Program-made: the position numbers and the translations under genes
Shown here: piece after piece, positions 45,562 through 53,486 of the stretch
How the letters are laid out: each line of letters begins with the position of its first letter
Numbering within the stretch: the first letter of the stretch is position 1
Notes under the pieces: model-generated
Database searches by the model: none
Seen by the model: the letters and a program-made list of their open reading frames with translations, nothing else
Told to the model about the DNA's origin: nothing
Assembly: GCA_000961695.1 (NCBI GenBank)
Contig: LADW01000091.1
Span: forward strand, 1 to 64,000
Reading direction: 5' to 3'
DNA: 64,000 nucleotides
Source of the DNA: Hyphomonadaceae bacterium BRH_c29
GTDB lineage: Bacteria > Pseudomonadota > Alphaproteobacteria > Caulobacterales > Hyphomonadaceae

Positions 45562-46986
45562 ATGGCGACAATCGCTCGCAAGTCCGAGACGTGGAGCTCG
45601 CGCTTTGGTTTTATCATGGCCGCCGTCGGTTCGTCGGTCGGTCTCGGTAATTTCTGGCGGTTCCCTTATACAGCCGGTGAGAATGGCGGCGGCGCCTTCA
45701 TCCTGATCTACATTGCGTGTGTGATCCTGATCGGCCTGCCGGTACTGATGGCGGAATATGGCATGGGCCGCAAATCCGGCATGTCCGCCGTCGAGGGTGT
45801 GGAATCGCTCGCGCGCGCTGAGGGCAAAAGCCAGAACTGGGGCTTTGTTGGCTGGGTCGGTACGATCACGGCGACGTTCATCCTGTCCTTCTACATGGTG
45901 ATCTCAGCCTGGCTGCTGGCCTTTGCGATCCAGGCCTTCAAGGGCGGCTTTGCCGGCATGGATGCTGCGGCATCGGGTGCGAACTTTGCCAATGTGATCG
46001 GTCAGGGCGAGCATCCGCTGGCGTCGAAATGGTACATGCTGCTGCTGATCGCGCTGTTTATCGCGGCGAATGTCGCGATTGTCGGCCGCGGTGTGAAGGG
46101 CGGCATTGAAAAGGCGGCCAGCATCCTGATGCCGGCCTTTTTCGTGATCCTCCTCGTGATCGTCGGCTTCTCGCTGACGCGCGGCAATGCGGCAGAGACG
46201 TTCGCCTTCCTGTTCCAGCCGAAATGGGAAGATGTCGGCTTCAAGACGTTCCTTGAGGCGGTTGGGCAGGCCTTCTTCTCGATCGGCGTTGGCGTCGGCC
46301 TCATGATCACCTATGGGGCCTATCTTGATCGTGGCACCAACATCCCGCGCGCGTCCGTGATCGTGGCGGGATCTGATACGTTCGTGGCGCTGATCGCCGG
46401 TTTTGCGATTTTCCCGGTCGTCTTTGCGGCGGGTCTCGACCCGGCTGGCGGGCCAAGCCTCTTCTTTGTGTCGATGCCTGTGGCGCTGGGCGGTCTCGGG
46501 ACGATCGGCTTCATCATGGCGATCCTGTTCTTCGCGCTGGCCCTGTTCGCGGCCTTCACCTCGTCGATCTCGCTGCTGGAAGTTTCGGTCTCATGGCTGG
46601 AAGAGCGCCAGGGCGTGACACGGCTTGGCGCGGCAACCGGCGTTGGCTTCATGCTCTGGCTCGTCGGGGCGGCCTATGTGTTCTCGACCGAGTATCTGGA
46701 CTTCATGGACTTCATCACCGGCAACGTCCTTCTGCCTCTCGGGGGGCTATTGGTGGCGGTCTTTGCAGGCTGGGTCCTGTCGCGTGACATGCTCGAGTCC
46801 GAACTCGGCGAGGGCAGCATCATGAACATCTGGCGCTTCCTGATGCGCTGGTTCGTGCCGGCCTTTGTCGGGTTCGTCCTGTTCTTCGGCTTCTTCGACA
46901 AGATCCAGGACCAGTACCACGTCCAGCTGCCGGGCTTCCTGGAGTCCCTTCTGGGCCCGAACTATGAGCTGCCGCCCGCAGAATAA
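45562..46986 (+). CDS. NSS-family sodium-dependent transporter
   Basis: 474 residues with 11-12 membrane helices. Seen: SRFGFIMAAVGSSVGLGNFWRFPY (split), the sodium/substrate site of the neurotransmitter:sodium symporter family, and AFFSIGVGVGLMITYGAY in helix 6. Probable substrates are amino acids or amines; they cannot be read from sequence. GGGGAGAGGG precedes the ATG. It is a single gene ending at a strong terminator. Confidence 0.93.
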   Translation: MATIARKSETWSSRFGFIMAAVGSSVGLGNFWRFPYTAGENGGGAFILIYIACVILIGLPVLMAEYGMGRKSGMSAVEGVESLARAEGKSQNWGFVGWVGTITATFILSFYMVISAWLLAFAIQAFKGGFAGMDAAASGANFANVIGQGEHPLASKWYMLLLIALFIAANVAIVGRGVKGGIEKAASILMPAFFVILLVIVGFSLTRGNAAETFAFLFQPKWEDVGFKTFLEAVGQAFFSIGVGVGLMITYGAYLDRGTNIPRASVIVAGSDTFVALIAGFAIFPVVFAAGLDPAGGPSLFFVSMPVALGGLGTIGFIMAILFFALALFAAFTSSISLLEVSVSWLEERQGVTRLGAATGVGFMLWLVGAAYVFSTEYLDFMDFITGNVLLPLGGLLVAVFAGWVLSRDMLESELGEGSIMNIWRFLMRWFVPAFVGFVLFFGFFDKIQDQYHVQLPGFLESLLGPNYELPPAE

Positions 46987-47038
46987 AGGGGCCTGGTGGG
47001 GGGCGTCCCACACCATGCAGAACACCATTTAAACACCG

Positions 47039-47053
47039 TATATGGACCATATA
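47039..47053. repeat. 7-1-7 palindrome before the terminator
   Basis: TATATGG-A-CCATATA, a perfect dyad three bases before the terminator stem. Possibly a second stem of the terminator or an unrelated site. Confidence 0.4.
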
Positions 47054-47056
47054 AAG

Positions 47057-47085
47057 ACGGGCCCTCCACCATGTGGAGGGCCCGT
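47057..47085. terminator. Bidirectional terminator between NSS transporter and pip
   Basis: A perfect 13-bp stem, ACGGGCCCTCCAC with GTGGAGGGCCCGT, and a 3-base loop (CAT). AAAG precedes it and TTTCTAT follows it, giving short U-tracts on both strands. It lies between two convergent genes. Confidence 0.88.
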
Positions 47086-47112
47086 TTCTATGTGATCCGG
47101 CTGGGGCAGGGG

Positions 47113-48102
47113 TCAGGCGCGGACGCGGCCTGCGTAGACTTCCGCGAAATAATCGGTCGCCTGGATCAGCTTATCGACAATGCCGGGCTCCATGGAAGAG
47201 TGGCCAGCATCCGGCACGATATGCAGCTCGGCCTTCTTCCAGGTTTTCGACAAGGCCCAGGCGGTCGACAGCGGGGTCACCACGTCATAGCGCCCGTGCA
47301 CGATGACGCCGGGAATATCCTTCAGCTTTTCGCCGCATTGCTGGAGCAGCCAGTCATCGGTGGCGAAGAAGCCCCGGTTGACGAAATAGTGGCATTCGAT
47401 GCGGGCGAAGGCATCGACGAAGTCGTCTTCATTGAAGCGCGGCGGCGTTGTGAGCGGGCCCTTGATGGACAGCGTCTCGCCTTCCCAGCGCGACCATGCG
47501 CGTGCCGCATCGATGCGGGCTTGCTTGTCGCTGCCCGTGAGGCGCCGGTGGAACGCCATCAGCAGGTCACCGCGTTCTTCCTCGGGGATTGGTGCGATGT
47601 AGCGGTCATACGCATCCGGGAACAGGCGGCCTGCGCCGCTCTGATAGAACCACTGGATCTCAGGCTTCGAGACGAGGAAAATGCCGCGCAGGACCAGACC
47701 CAGCGTCCGCTCCGGATGAGTCACCCCATAGGCGAGTGACAGGGTGGACCCCCACGATCCGCCGAAGACCAGCCACTGATTGACGCCAACATGCTCACGC
47801 AGTGCCTCAATATCGTCCACCAGGTCCCAGGTCGTGTTCTCGCGAAGCTCGGAATGTGGTGTGGAGCGTCCACATCCGCGCTGGTCGAACAGGAAGATGC
47901 GATAGCGCTCAGGATCGAAAAAGCGCCGCATTTCGGGGCTTGAGCCGCCTCCGGGACCGCCATGAAGGGCAACGACGGGCAGGCCGTTGGGATTGCCTGA
48001 TTCTTCCCAGTAGATTTCGTGGATATCTGAGACGCGCAACCTTCCGGAGCGGCGGGCTTCGTGTCTGGGATACAAAATGCGGCGGGGCGGGCGTCTATTC
48101 AT
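47113..48102 (-). CDS. pip: Proline iminopeptidase (S33 alpha/beta hydrolase)
   Basis: 329 residues. It removes N-terminal proline from peptides. Seen: LHGGPGGGSSPEMRRFFDP (oxyanion region), FDQRGCGRSTPH, the nucleophile elbow GGSWGSTLSLAYG, and the late Asp and His in VIVHGRYDVVTP and DAGHSSMEPG. Full length of the proteobacterial enzyme; cytoplasmic. Confidence 0.94.
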   Translation of the reverse strand: MNRRPPRRILYPRHEARRSGRLRVSDIHEIYWEESGNPNGLPVVALHGGPGGGSSPEMRRFFDPERYRIFLFDQRGCGRSTPHSELRENTTWDLVDDIEALREHVGVNQWLVFGGSWGSTLSLAYGVTHPERTLGLVLRGIFLVSKPEIQWFYQSGAGRLFPDAYDRYIAPIPEEERGDLLMAFHRRLTGSDKQARIDAARAWSRWEGETLSIKGPLTTPPRFNEDDFVDAFARIECHYFVNRGFFATDDWLLQQCGEKLKDIPGVIVHGRYDVVTPLSTAWALSKTWKKAELHIVPDAGHSSMEPGIVDKLIQATDYFAEVYAGRVRA

Positions 48103-48157
48103 TCACTCTTCACCTAATTTCGTTCAAACTGCCGTCTGAGGTGGACATGGTTCCATT

Positions 48158-48183
48158 CAATACGTACAGAATATTACGTATTG
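48158..48183. promoter_or_regulatory. 9-bp dyad upstream of a lipoprotein gene
   Basis: CAATACGTA and TACGTATTG are perfect inverted copies around 8 bases (CAGAATAT). It ends 30 bases before the lipoprotein ATG and lies in the divergent gap with pip. Probable operator or leader hairpin; the binding protein is unknown. Confidence 0.5.
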
Positions 48184-48213
48184 GGGCCCAAACAGAATGC
48201 AGGTGGCTGTTTG

Positions 48214-48834
48214 ATGCGTAGCGTAATTCTGGGTGTATCCCTATGCCTTCTTGCAGGATGCGCAACCGTTTCTATGGTTCCGGGCGAAGCGCTGGTTCAA
48301 GCCGGTCTTTCGCAGAACCAATCTGCCTTGCGCTCTGCTTCCACGGATTATTGTGAACACGCGGTTGATGCCGGCTGGGTGAAGTCGAATGGCGGCCTTG
48401 CAGGGCTCGCCAGCACGCTGATCAACGGCATCACCAGCGACCAGGAACGCGCTGACACATATGCCGCGCGCATTGGTGCAGGCTCCGAAGCACCGGCCCT
48501 GGTGCTCGCCCGCATCGTCAACGATACCCAATCCGCCCGCTCCGGGCTCAGGACTGTCAGCCAGGAAGCCGACACGCTGCTGAGCGATGCAGGCAAGGCC
48601 GGTGCGACCCGCGCAGATGTGATGAGCTATGAGCGCGCACTCGTCCGTGCCCAGATGGCTTATCGCAGCTTCCAGAGCGCGCTCGGTGAAGTGTCTGCCC
48701 GTTCCGACATGGATATAGACACAGCGCCGGTCGACAAGGAGCTCGACGCGTTTGCGAACGTGATCGATACGGCACGTGACACGGCGGACCGTCTGGCCGA
48801 CAAATACGCGTCCGTCGGCAACGCCGCGTCCTGA
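48214..48834 (+). CDS. Lipoprotein, function unknown
   Basis: 206 residues from the ATG at 48214. The start MRSVILGVSLCLLAGC is a lipoprotein signal with lipobox LAGC, Cys16 being the lipid site. The mature part is helical (QSALRSASTDYCEHAVDAG; DTARDTADRLADKYASVG) and resembles small periplasmic coiled proteins, without a named family. A longer frame upstream would cross the dyad at 48158-48183. Confidence 0.75.
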   Translation: MRSVILGVSLCLLAGCATVSMVPGEALVQAGLSQNQSALRSASTDYCEHAVDAGWVKSNGGLAGLASTLINGITSDQERADTYAARIGAGSEAPALVLARIVNDTQSARSGLRTVSQEADTLLSDAGKAGATRADVMSYERALVRAQMAYRSFQSALGEVSARSDMDIDTAPVDKELDAFANVIDTARDTADRLADKYASVGNAAS

Positions 48835-48836
48835 TT

Positions 48837-49193
48837 TCAGGCGCGGTCTTTAAGCCCGCCAAATGCACTGCACGCCCAACCTGCCAGCATCAAGACTCCG
48901 CCAAGAGGCGTGATCGCGCCAAACCAGCGCGGTGCGCCCAGCGCCATCGCATAAAGCGTGGCGGCAAAGATGATGGCGCCAGTGATCATCAGCCAGCCGC
49001 CCGTCCGGATCAGACCGCCACGACCTGACAGACCGATTGCGAAAGCCGCTGCCGCATGGGGCAGCGCATACAGCGTCGCCGTGTGCCACCAGTCCGTCCC
49101 TTCCGCCGTCAGCCGTCCGTCCAGCGCATGCGCCCCGAACGCGCCAAGGGCGACGGTGAAGAAGCCGAGCAAAGCTGCGGCACGTATCAGCAT
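48837..49193 (-). CDS. DUF423 (YgdD-like) membrane protein
   Basis: 118 residues from the ATG at 49193. Four membrane helices. FTVALGAFGAHAL near residue 12 and RWFGAITPLGGVLMLAGWACSAF near 85 are the family blocks. Function unknown. It overlaps the preceding gene (ATGA), making a three-gene minus-strand operon with 49193-49684 and 49681-50109. A longer in-frame start lies inside the upstream gene. Confidence 0.85.
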   Translation of the reverse strand: MLIRAAALLGFFTVALGAFGAHALDGRLTAEGTDWWHTATLYALPHAAAAFAIGLSGRGGLIRTGGWLMITGAIIFAATLYAMALGAPRWFGAITPLGGVLMLAGWACSAFGGLKDRA

Positions 49194-49684
49194 CAGGCAG
49201 GTTCCTTTTCCGCAGGGGATTTTCCGGCCCGTAAAGCGCCGTAGCAGAGCACTGCCCATCCGGCAGGCATAGCAAGGACAGCGGCAATCCGGGTGGCAAT
49301 CTCAAACATGATGAAGGCTGTTTCGGCAACGGAGGGATCCGGATTCCCGAGATCAATTGTATGCGTGGCGAGCCTGAATGCCATTACAGCAGGGCTGAAC
49401 TGCTGGAACAGGGCGAGGGCTGCGCCGACAAGGAATAGCCATGCTGCAACACCGGCAAGTGGCAGGCGTTGCGACAGGAGCGACGCACAGAGGATCGCTG
49501 CCAAGGCCTGGATCTGAACCATGCCAACGACAGAGATCGGGTACGGGGCCGAAGAGACGACATAATAAGTGTCGAGGAGAACGTCGTCGATGGTATTTGT
49601 CGGGTGGGGCAAAAGCAGCATGCCCAGTGAAAGGGCCAGCGAGATCAAGGCCACACCAGCCGCAGCAGCGACAAGCCGGTTCAT
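49193..49684 (-). CDS. Small polytopic membrane protein, function unknown
   Basis: 163 residues with four predicted membrane helices (near 5-25, 48-70, 77-97 and 128-148). No family recognised. It overlaps both neighbours by 3-4 bases, so expression is coupled to the thioesterase gene before it and the DUF423 gene after it. Confidence 0.68.
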   Translation of the reverse strand: MNRLVAAAAGVALISLALSLGMLLLPHPTNTIDDVLLDTYYVVSSAPYPISVVGMVQIQALAAILCASLLSQRLPLAGVAAWLFLVGAALALFQQFSPAVMAFRLATHTIDLGNPDPSVAETAFIMFEIATRIAAVLAMPAGWAVLCYGALRAGKSPAEKEPA

Positions 49685-50109
49685 GCGGTTCCGTTTCTCC
49701 GGGGCAGGGCATAGGTGACGACCGCATGGCTCGCCGGCTTCGTCGCGCCTTCGATGCGGACGTCGACATCCATCACGGCCAGCGACTGTCCGATCTTCAT
49801 GATGCGGGCATCCGCCAGCACGACGTCGCCGATACAGGGGCGCAGGAAACTCATGTTCAGGCTGCTCGTCACGGCCATTGGCTCCAGTCCTGTCACGGTC
49901 ATCACGGCAAAATAGGCCGCCGTGTCGACCAGCGACATTTGCGTCGGTCCGGATATATAGCCGCCTGGACGCAGATTTGTCTTGTCGGCCCTTAGTCGCA
50001 CCACGGCACGGCCTTCTACCATCTCGACAATCTCAGTCCGTACCGACTGGCCTTCAAACGCCTGGCGCAGGAAGTTGTTCGCTTCGTCCGGATTCATCTT
50101 GCAGGTCAT
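49681..50109 (-). CDS. PaaI-like hotdog-fold thioesterase
   Basis: 142 residues with the hotdog pattern: LRPGGYISGPTQMSLVDTAAYFAVMT (split by position) carries the central helix, with ...SSLNMSFLRPCIGDVVLADARIMKIGQSLAV as the following strands. Probably an acyl-CoA thioesterase. Asp at the start of the helix (VDTAAY) fits the catalytic position of PaaI relatives. First gene of the three-gene minus operon. Confidence 0.84.
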   Translation of the reverse strand: MTCKMNPDEANNFLRQAFEGQSVRTEIVEMVEGRAVVRLRADKTNLRPGGYISGPTQMSLVDTAAYFAVMTVTGLEPMAVTSSLNMSFLRPCIGDVVLADARIMKIGQSLAVMDVDVRIEGATKPASHAVVTYALPRRNGTA

Positions 50110-50213
50110 GTTACCTCCCTTGCGTCACCCCTTGTCGTCTGGGCATCCCTCGTACACCCTAGCTTGCATGACAGGCCCGCCAAGAGGTCACCCAGAGGAA
50201 GGAACCGCTAACA

Positions 50214-51323
50214 ATGCTCACTGCCGGCGACGAATACCCGATCCACCAGACACCCGAACCGGTCGCTTATTCCGGGTCTGACCGGAACTTCTACGACCGC
50301 TATTTTTTCAACGGGTATTCCGGCGATGGATCTGTCTTCTTCGCGGCGGCGATGGGGGTCTATCCGCATCTCAATGTGATCGACGGAACCATTTCTGTTC
50401 TGCATGAGGGCAAGCAAAGCTCGGTTTATTTCTCGCGGCCGCTGAACATGGAGCGGATGGATACGTTCATCGGTGGCATGTCAGTTGAGGTGCTGGAGCC
50501 GCTGAAGCGTATCCGGCTGAAACTGGAAGAGACCGAAGGCATCGCGCTGGATGTCGAGTTCACGGGCCGGGCCTTTCCGGTTGAGGAACCGCGCTTCACG
50601 CGCCGCCAGGGCCCGCGCATGCTGATGGACCTGACACGCATGACGCAGAATGGCCGCTGGTCCGGCAAGCTGCGCATCGATGGCAAGGAGATCGAGGTCA
50701 ATCCGGATAGCTGGACCGGGACACGTGACCGCTCCTGGGGCGTGCGCCCGATTGGTGCGCCGGATGCCCAGCCGCTGATCCCGCCGCTCGATCCGCAATT
50801 TTACTGGATCTGGACGCCGACGAACTTTCCGAACCTGTCACTCTATTTTCACGTCAATGACGATGCGAAAGGGGAGGCCTGGAACAAGCGCGCCGTGCTG
50901 GCCATGGACGGGGCAAAGCAGGGGGAGCACCTGCACCTGGACGACGCGCATATGGACGTCACCTACGCGCCCGGAACGCGCCGCATGGCAAAGGCGCGGT
51001 TAAGCGTGAAGGACGGTCCGGGAAATCCGCATACAGTGGATTTCGAGCCCATCGGCACATTCTTGATGAAGGGCATTGGTTACGGCCACCCGAAATTCCG
51101 GCACGGCATGAGCCATGGCGACCAACTCATTGTCGAACGGGAAGACATGGACCCGAACGCTGCCTGGAACATTCCGGAAAACCTGCACATCCAGGAAATC
51201 GTGCGGGCGAAACACACCGGCCCCGGCGGACTGTCGTCCGAGGGGATCGGTGTCTTCGAGCAGCTCTTCATGGGGCCGCACGCGCCGAGCGGCTTCAAGG
51301 ACCTGCTGGACGGGGCGGCGTAA
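50214..51323 (+). CDS. AttH/CrtC-like (lipocalin-like) protein, function unknown
   Basis: 369 residues, no signal peptide, rich in beta strands. It looks like the two-domain lipocalin-like proteins related to AttH and hydroxyneurosporene synthase, with WTGTRDRSWGVRPIG near 165 as a typical conserved turn. The identification is from overall pattern. GAGGAAGGA precedes the ATG. Single gene facing the thioesterase operon. Confidence 0.6.
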   Translation: MLTAGDEYPIHQTPEPVAYSGSDRNFYDRYFFNGYSGDGSVFFAAAMGVYPHLNVIDGTISVLHEGKQSSVYFSRPLNMERMDTFIGGMSVEVLEPLKRIRLKLEETEGIALDVEFTGRAFPVEEPRFTRRQGPRMLMDLTRMTQNGRWSGKLRIDGKEIEVNPDSWTGTRDRSWGVRPIGAPDAQPLIPPLDPQFYWIWTPTNFPNLSLYFHVNDDAKGEAWNKRAVLAMDGAKQGEHLHLDDAHMDVTYAPGTRRMAKARLSVKDGPGNPHTVDFEPIGTFLMKGIGYGHPKFRHGMSHGDQLIVEREDMDPNAAWNIPENLHIQEIVRAKHTGPGGLSSEGIGVFEQLFMGPHAPSGFKDLLDGAA

Positions 51324-51336
51324 CGCGGCAAGCTTT

Positions 51337-52320
51337 CTATTGAACAATTGCTTCGCAGGAGCGGGCAGTCTGACCGTTTCCGAAACCTTCGGCCAGACTT
51401 CCGCCGCCAAAGATGCCTGGGCCTCGTTCGCCACATCCTGAAATGGCTGTTACGAATTCATCAGGCGTTGGTCCTGACCAATACCGATAGAGTGTTGTCC
51501 ACTTGCCCTTCTCGAATTGGCCAAACATAGTGTAGGAGACGTCAGCGAACCGAAATTTAGATGTTGCGTCGTCCCATGCGTCCCCAAAAGACCGATCTTC
51601 CTGTCCTGATCTGTCTATGATTTTCGGGACCATTGCGATTTTTAGTCGGTGACGGTCAGAATTTCCAAAGAAACGAAAGTCCAATCCGTCGTATGCAGAC
51701 TCCGGTCCTTCAAGCGGAACCGTCAGATTTGTTTGCAGGTTACCATCAACCGGATAGTCGAGTTCGACCCTCAGAACTACCCGCCGGTCTGGAAGGACTC
51801 TCCATGTGTTCTCATCCGTCAACGATGCACCTTCAGCCTGAATGAGAATGACGATCTTGTCCGGTTTGTTTCGGTCCGGAACGGTGTTGGGAAATTGCGT
51901 GGGCAGGTTCTGGAAGTCGATCGGGATGGTCAATATCATCCTGTTGGGGTCCATGTTCCTGTTCATTTCTTCCATCCTGGCTTGGGTCAGTACGATAGTC
52001 GGCCCATCCGGCGATACAGTCGGCAAGTTCAAGTCAGGTGTCTGCCCAATTCCAGGTATGGATACCCTGTCGATCAGAGTGGAAGCGGTCTGGGCTGTCG
52101 CAGCCGTGGCCTCCGCGAGCGCACTTTGCTCGCATGCCGCGATTTCAGCAGGCTTTTTGCGAACCGTGCTCGCACGCTTCCCGTTCGTGATGCATTGGGA
52201 ATAGGCGGCCTCATAGGCCGCCACGAACGCAGGCGATTTGCCTGACAGGTCCGGCGCGGCCAGCCCTGATAGAGCGAAACAGCACGCTGCAAGCAGAGAC
52301 GTCAGGATACGGTATTTCAT
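51337..52320 (-). CDS. Exported protein, partner of the repeat protein, function unknown
   Basis: 327 residues with a signal peptide (SLLAACCFALSGLAA). The segment FVAAYEAAYSQCITNGKRASTV (near 32-53, split by position) and CEQSALAEA suggest a helical hairpin tied by two Cys. The rest is beta-rich, with VVLRVELDYPVDGNLQTNLTVPL. Two further Cys are near the C-terminus (ISGCGERG, ARSCEAIVQ). Its start overlaps the stop of the repeat-protein gene (ATGA), so the two form an operon. No family recognised. Confidence 0.66.
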   Translation of the reverse strand: MKYRILTSLLAACCFALSGLAAPDLSGKSPAFVAAYEAAYSQCITNGKRASTVRKKPAEIAACEQSALAEATAATAQTASTLIDRVSIPGIGQTPDLNLPTVSPDGPTIVLTQARMEEMNRNMDPNRMILTIPIDFQNLPTQFPNTVPDRNKPDKIVILIQAEGASLTDENTWRVLPDRRVVLRVELDYPVDGNLQTNLTVPLEGPESAYDGLDFRFFGNSDRHRLKIAMVPKIIDRSGQEDRSFGDAWDDATSKFRFADVSYTMFGQFEKGKWTTLYRYWSGPTPDEFVTAISGCGERGPGIFGGGSLAEGFGNGQTARSCEAIVQ

Positions 52321-53375
52321 TGGATTACCTCCAGTTTGGCATGCGCTCGCACTGCGGAGCCGTGATAGGTGATGGTCAGGTCATGCGTGCCGGGTTCGGC
52401 AAACCGCAGAGTCCATTCATCGTCGGACTTACGGTTGGTGAAGTGGCGCGCGACCTCTTGGCCCGACGCGTCGTAAATGTAGATCCCGCAATTGGCGGGG
52501 GGCAGGCCGCCAAAGGTCAGCGTCACGTCGCGCCCGGCCTTCAGGGGCGTGTCTGGCAAGGTCAGCGTCGGCTGCGCATCAATGCTGCCTGCTCCAACCA
52601 CCACGAAGTCCAGGCAGTCGGCATATTGCGCCACATCTGCTACAGCACGATCCATTTGCGGTGCGAAGCCGATGCAGGCTTTCCAGTTGCCCGTTAAGGA
52701 CGGCAGGCTGCTGCGTTGATACTCTCCGTCCGGTTTGTTCGCGGCGGTATAGAACCAGGCCGAAAGGCGCGGCGGTGTCTCATCCATGAAGATCAGTCCG
52801 CCATAACCCCGATTTTCAGGCAGGCCATGATACTTGACTGTGATGCCCAGGGTGGCATCCACGGTGGCGTTGTCGAGAGACAGGTAGGTCGAGTTGACGG
52901 GGGCGGTCGGCAGATCAATGATTTCCAGCGCGCTCGCCTGTGGCTGCGCCGCTTGTGTCGCGGCCCCCCGAAAGATCAGACTCGGGGCCGATATCTGCAG
53001 CGGGCTCAACGCCGCGCCGCGATATACCAGCGCTGGCGCTTCGATGCTGAATGGTTTGGACGCACTTCCCCGGAAGATGAGTGATGGCGCCGTGATCTGA
53101 AGGGGTGCGGATGAGGGAGCCCGATAGATGAGGGGCGGGGCGCTGATCGTAAGGGGGTGCAGCGAGGCACCTCGAAAAACGAGGGCCGGTGCTGTGATGC
53201 TCAGAGGTTTAGACTCAGGGCCGCGATATATCAGAGCAGGTGCGGTAATTGCCAACGGTGCCGATTGCGCGCCACGATAGATCAGCGGCGGCGCTGTGAT
53301 CTCCAGCGGCGTCTGCGCCAGCGCCGGACGCACGGCGCCCAACGCCAGAAGGCAGAGCCAAATGAATTGCCGCAT
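52317..53375 (-). CDS. Exported protein with seven 17-residue repeats
   Basis: 352 residues from the ATG at 53375: signal peptide (1-20, cleavage near ALA), then seven tandem 17-residue repeats at 23-141, consensus P-L-x-I-x-A-P-x-L-I/V-Y/F-R-G-A-x-x-x. A C-terminal part of about 190 residues begins near 160 (NSTYLSLDNATVDATLG) and ends in an Ig-like beta domain (FAEPGTHDLTITYHGS). Every repeat has alternating hydrophobic residues, fitting a short beta-hairpin each. Function unknown; a periplasmic or surface ligand-binding protein is a guess. Coupled to the gene after it. Confidence 0.72.
   Translation of the reverse strand: MRQFIWLCLLALGAVRPALAQTPLEITAPPLIYRGAQSAPLAITAPALIYRGPESKPLSITAPALVFRGASLHPLTISAPPLIYRAPSSAPLQITAPSLIFRGSASKPFSIEAPALVYRGAALSPLQISAPSLIFRGAATQAAQPQASALEIIDLPTAPVNSTYLSLDNATVDATLGITVKYHGLPENRGYGGLIFMDETPPRLSAWFYTAANKPDGEYQRSSLPSLTGNWKACIGFAPQMDRAVADVAQYADCLDFVVVGAGSIDAQPTLTLPDTPLKAGRDVTLTFGGLPPANCGIYIYDASGQEVARHFTNRKSDDEWTLRFAEPGTHDLTITYHGSAVRAHAKLEVIQ
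52953..53309 (-). repeat. Seven tandem 51-bp coding repeats
   Basis: Seven in-frame units of exactly 51 bases encode the 17-residue repeats of the exported protein. Units differ in sequence (for example LEITAPPLIYRGA, LSITAPALVFRGA, FSIEAPALVYRGA), so they are diverged rather than recent copies, while the length never changes. Confidence 0.9.
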
Positions 53376-53400
53376 CGGCGCGTCTGTCCTCCGGGTGGGC

Positions 53401-53420
53401 CCCGCGCCACAAAGCGCGGG
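53401..53420. repeat. GC hairpin in the leader of the repeat-protein gene
   Basis: CCCGCGC and GCGCGGG with a 6-base loop, in the 111-base gap between the serine hydrolase and repeat-protein genes. No T-run, so a terminator is doubtful. Confidence 0.35.
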
Positions 53421-53486
53421 CAAAGCTGGCGCAATCGCCAGTTCCTCCCTTGGTCAACGCAATCCGGTCAGAAGTTCCGCCAGAAA

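Noticed and set aside
53401-53420. Terminator for the serine hydrolase gene
   Set aside because: The hairpin is GC-rich but no T-run follows on the minus strand.
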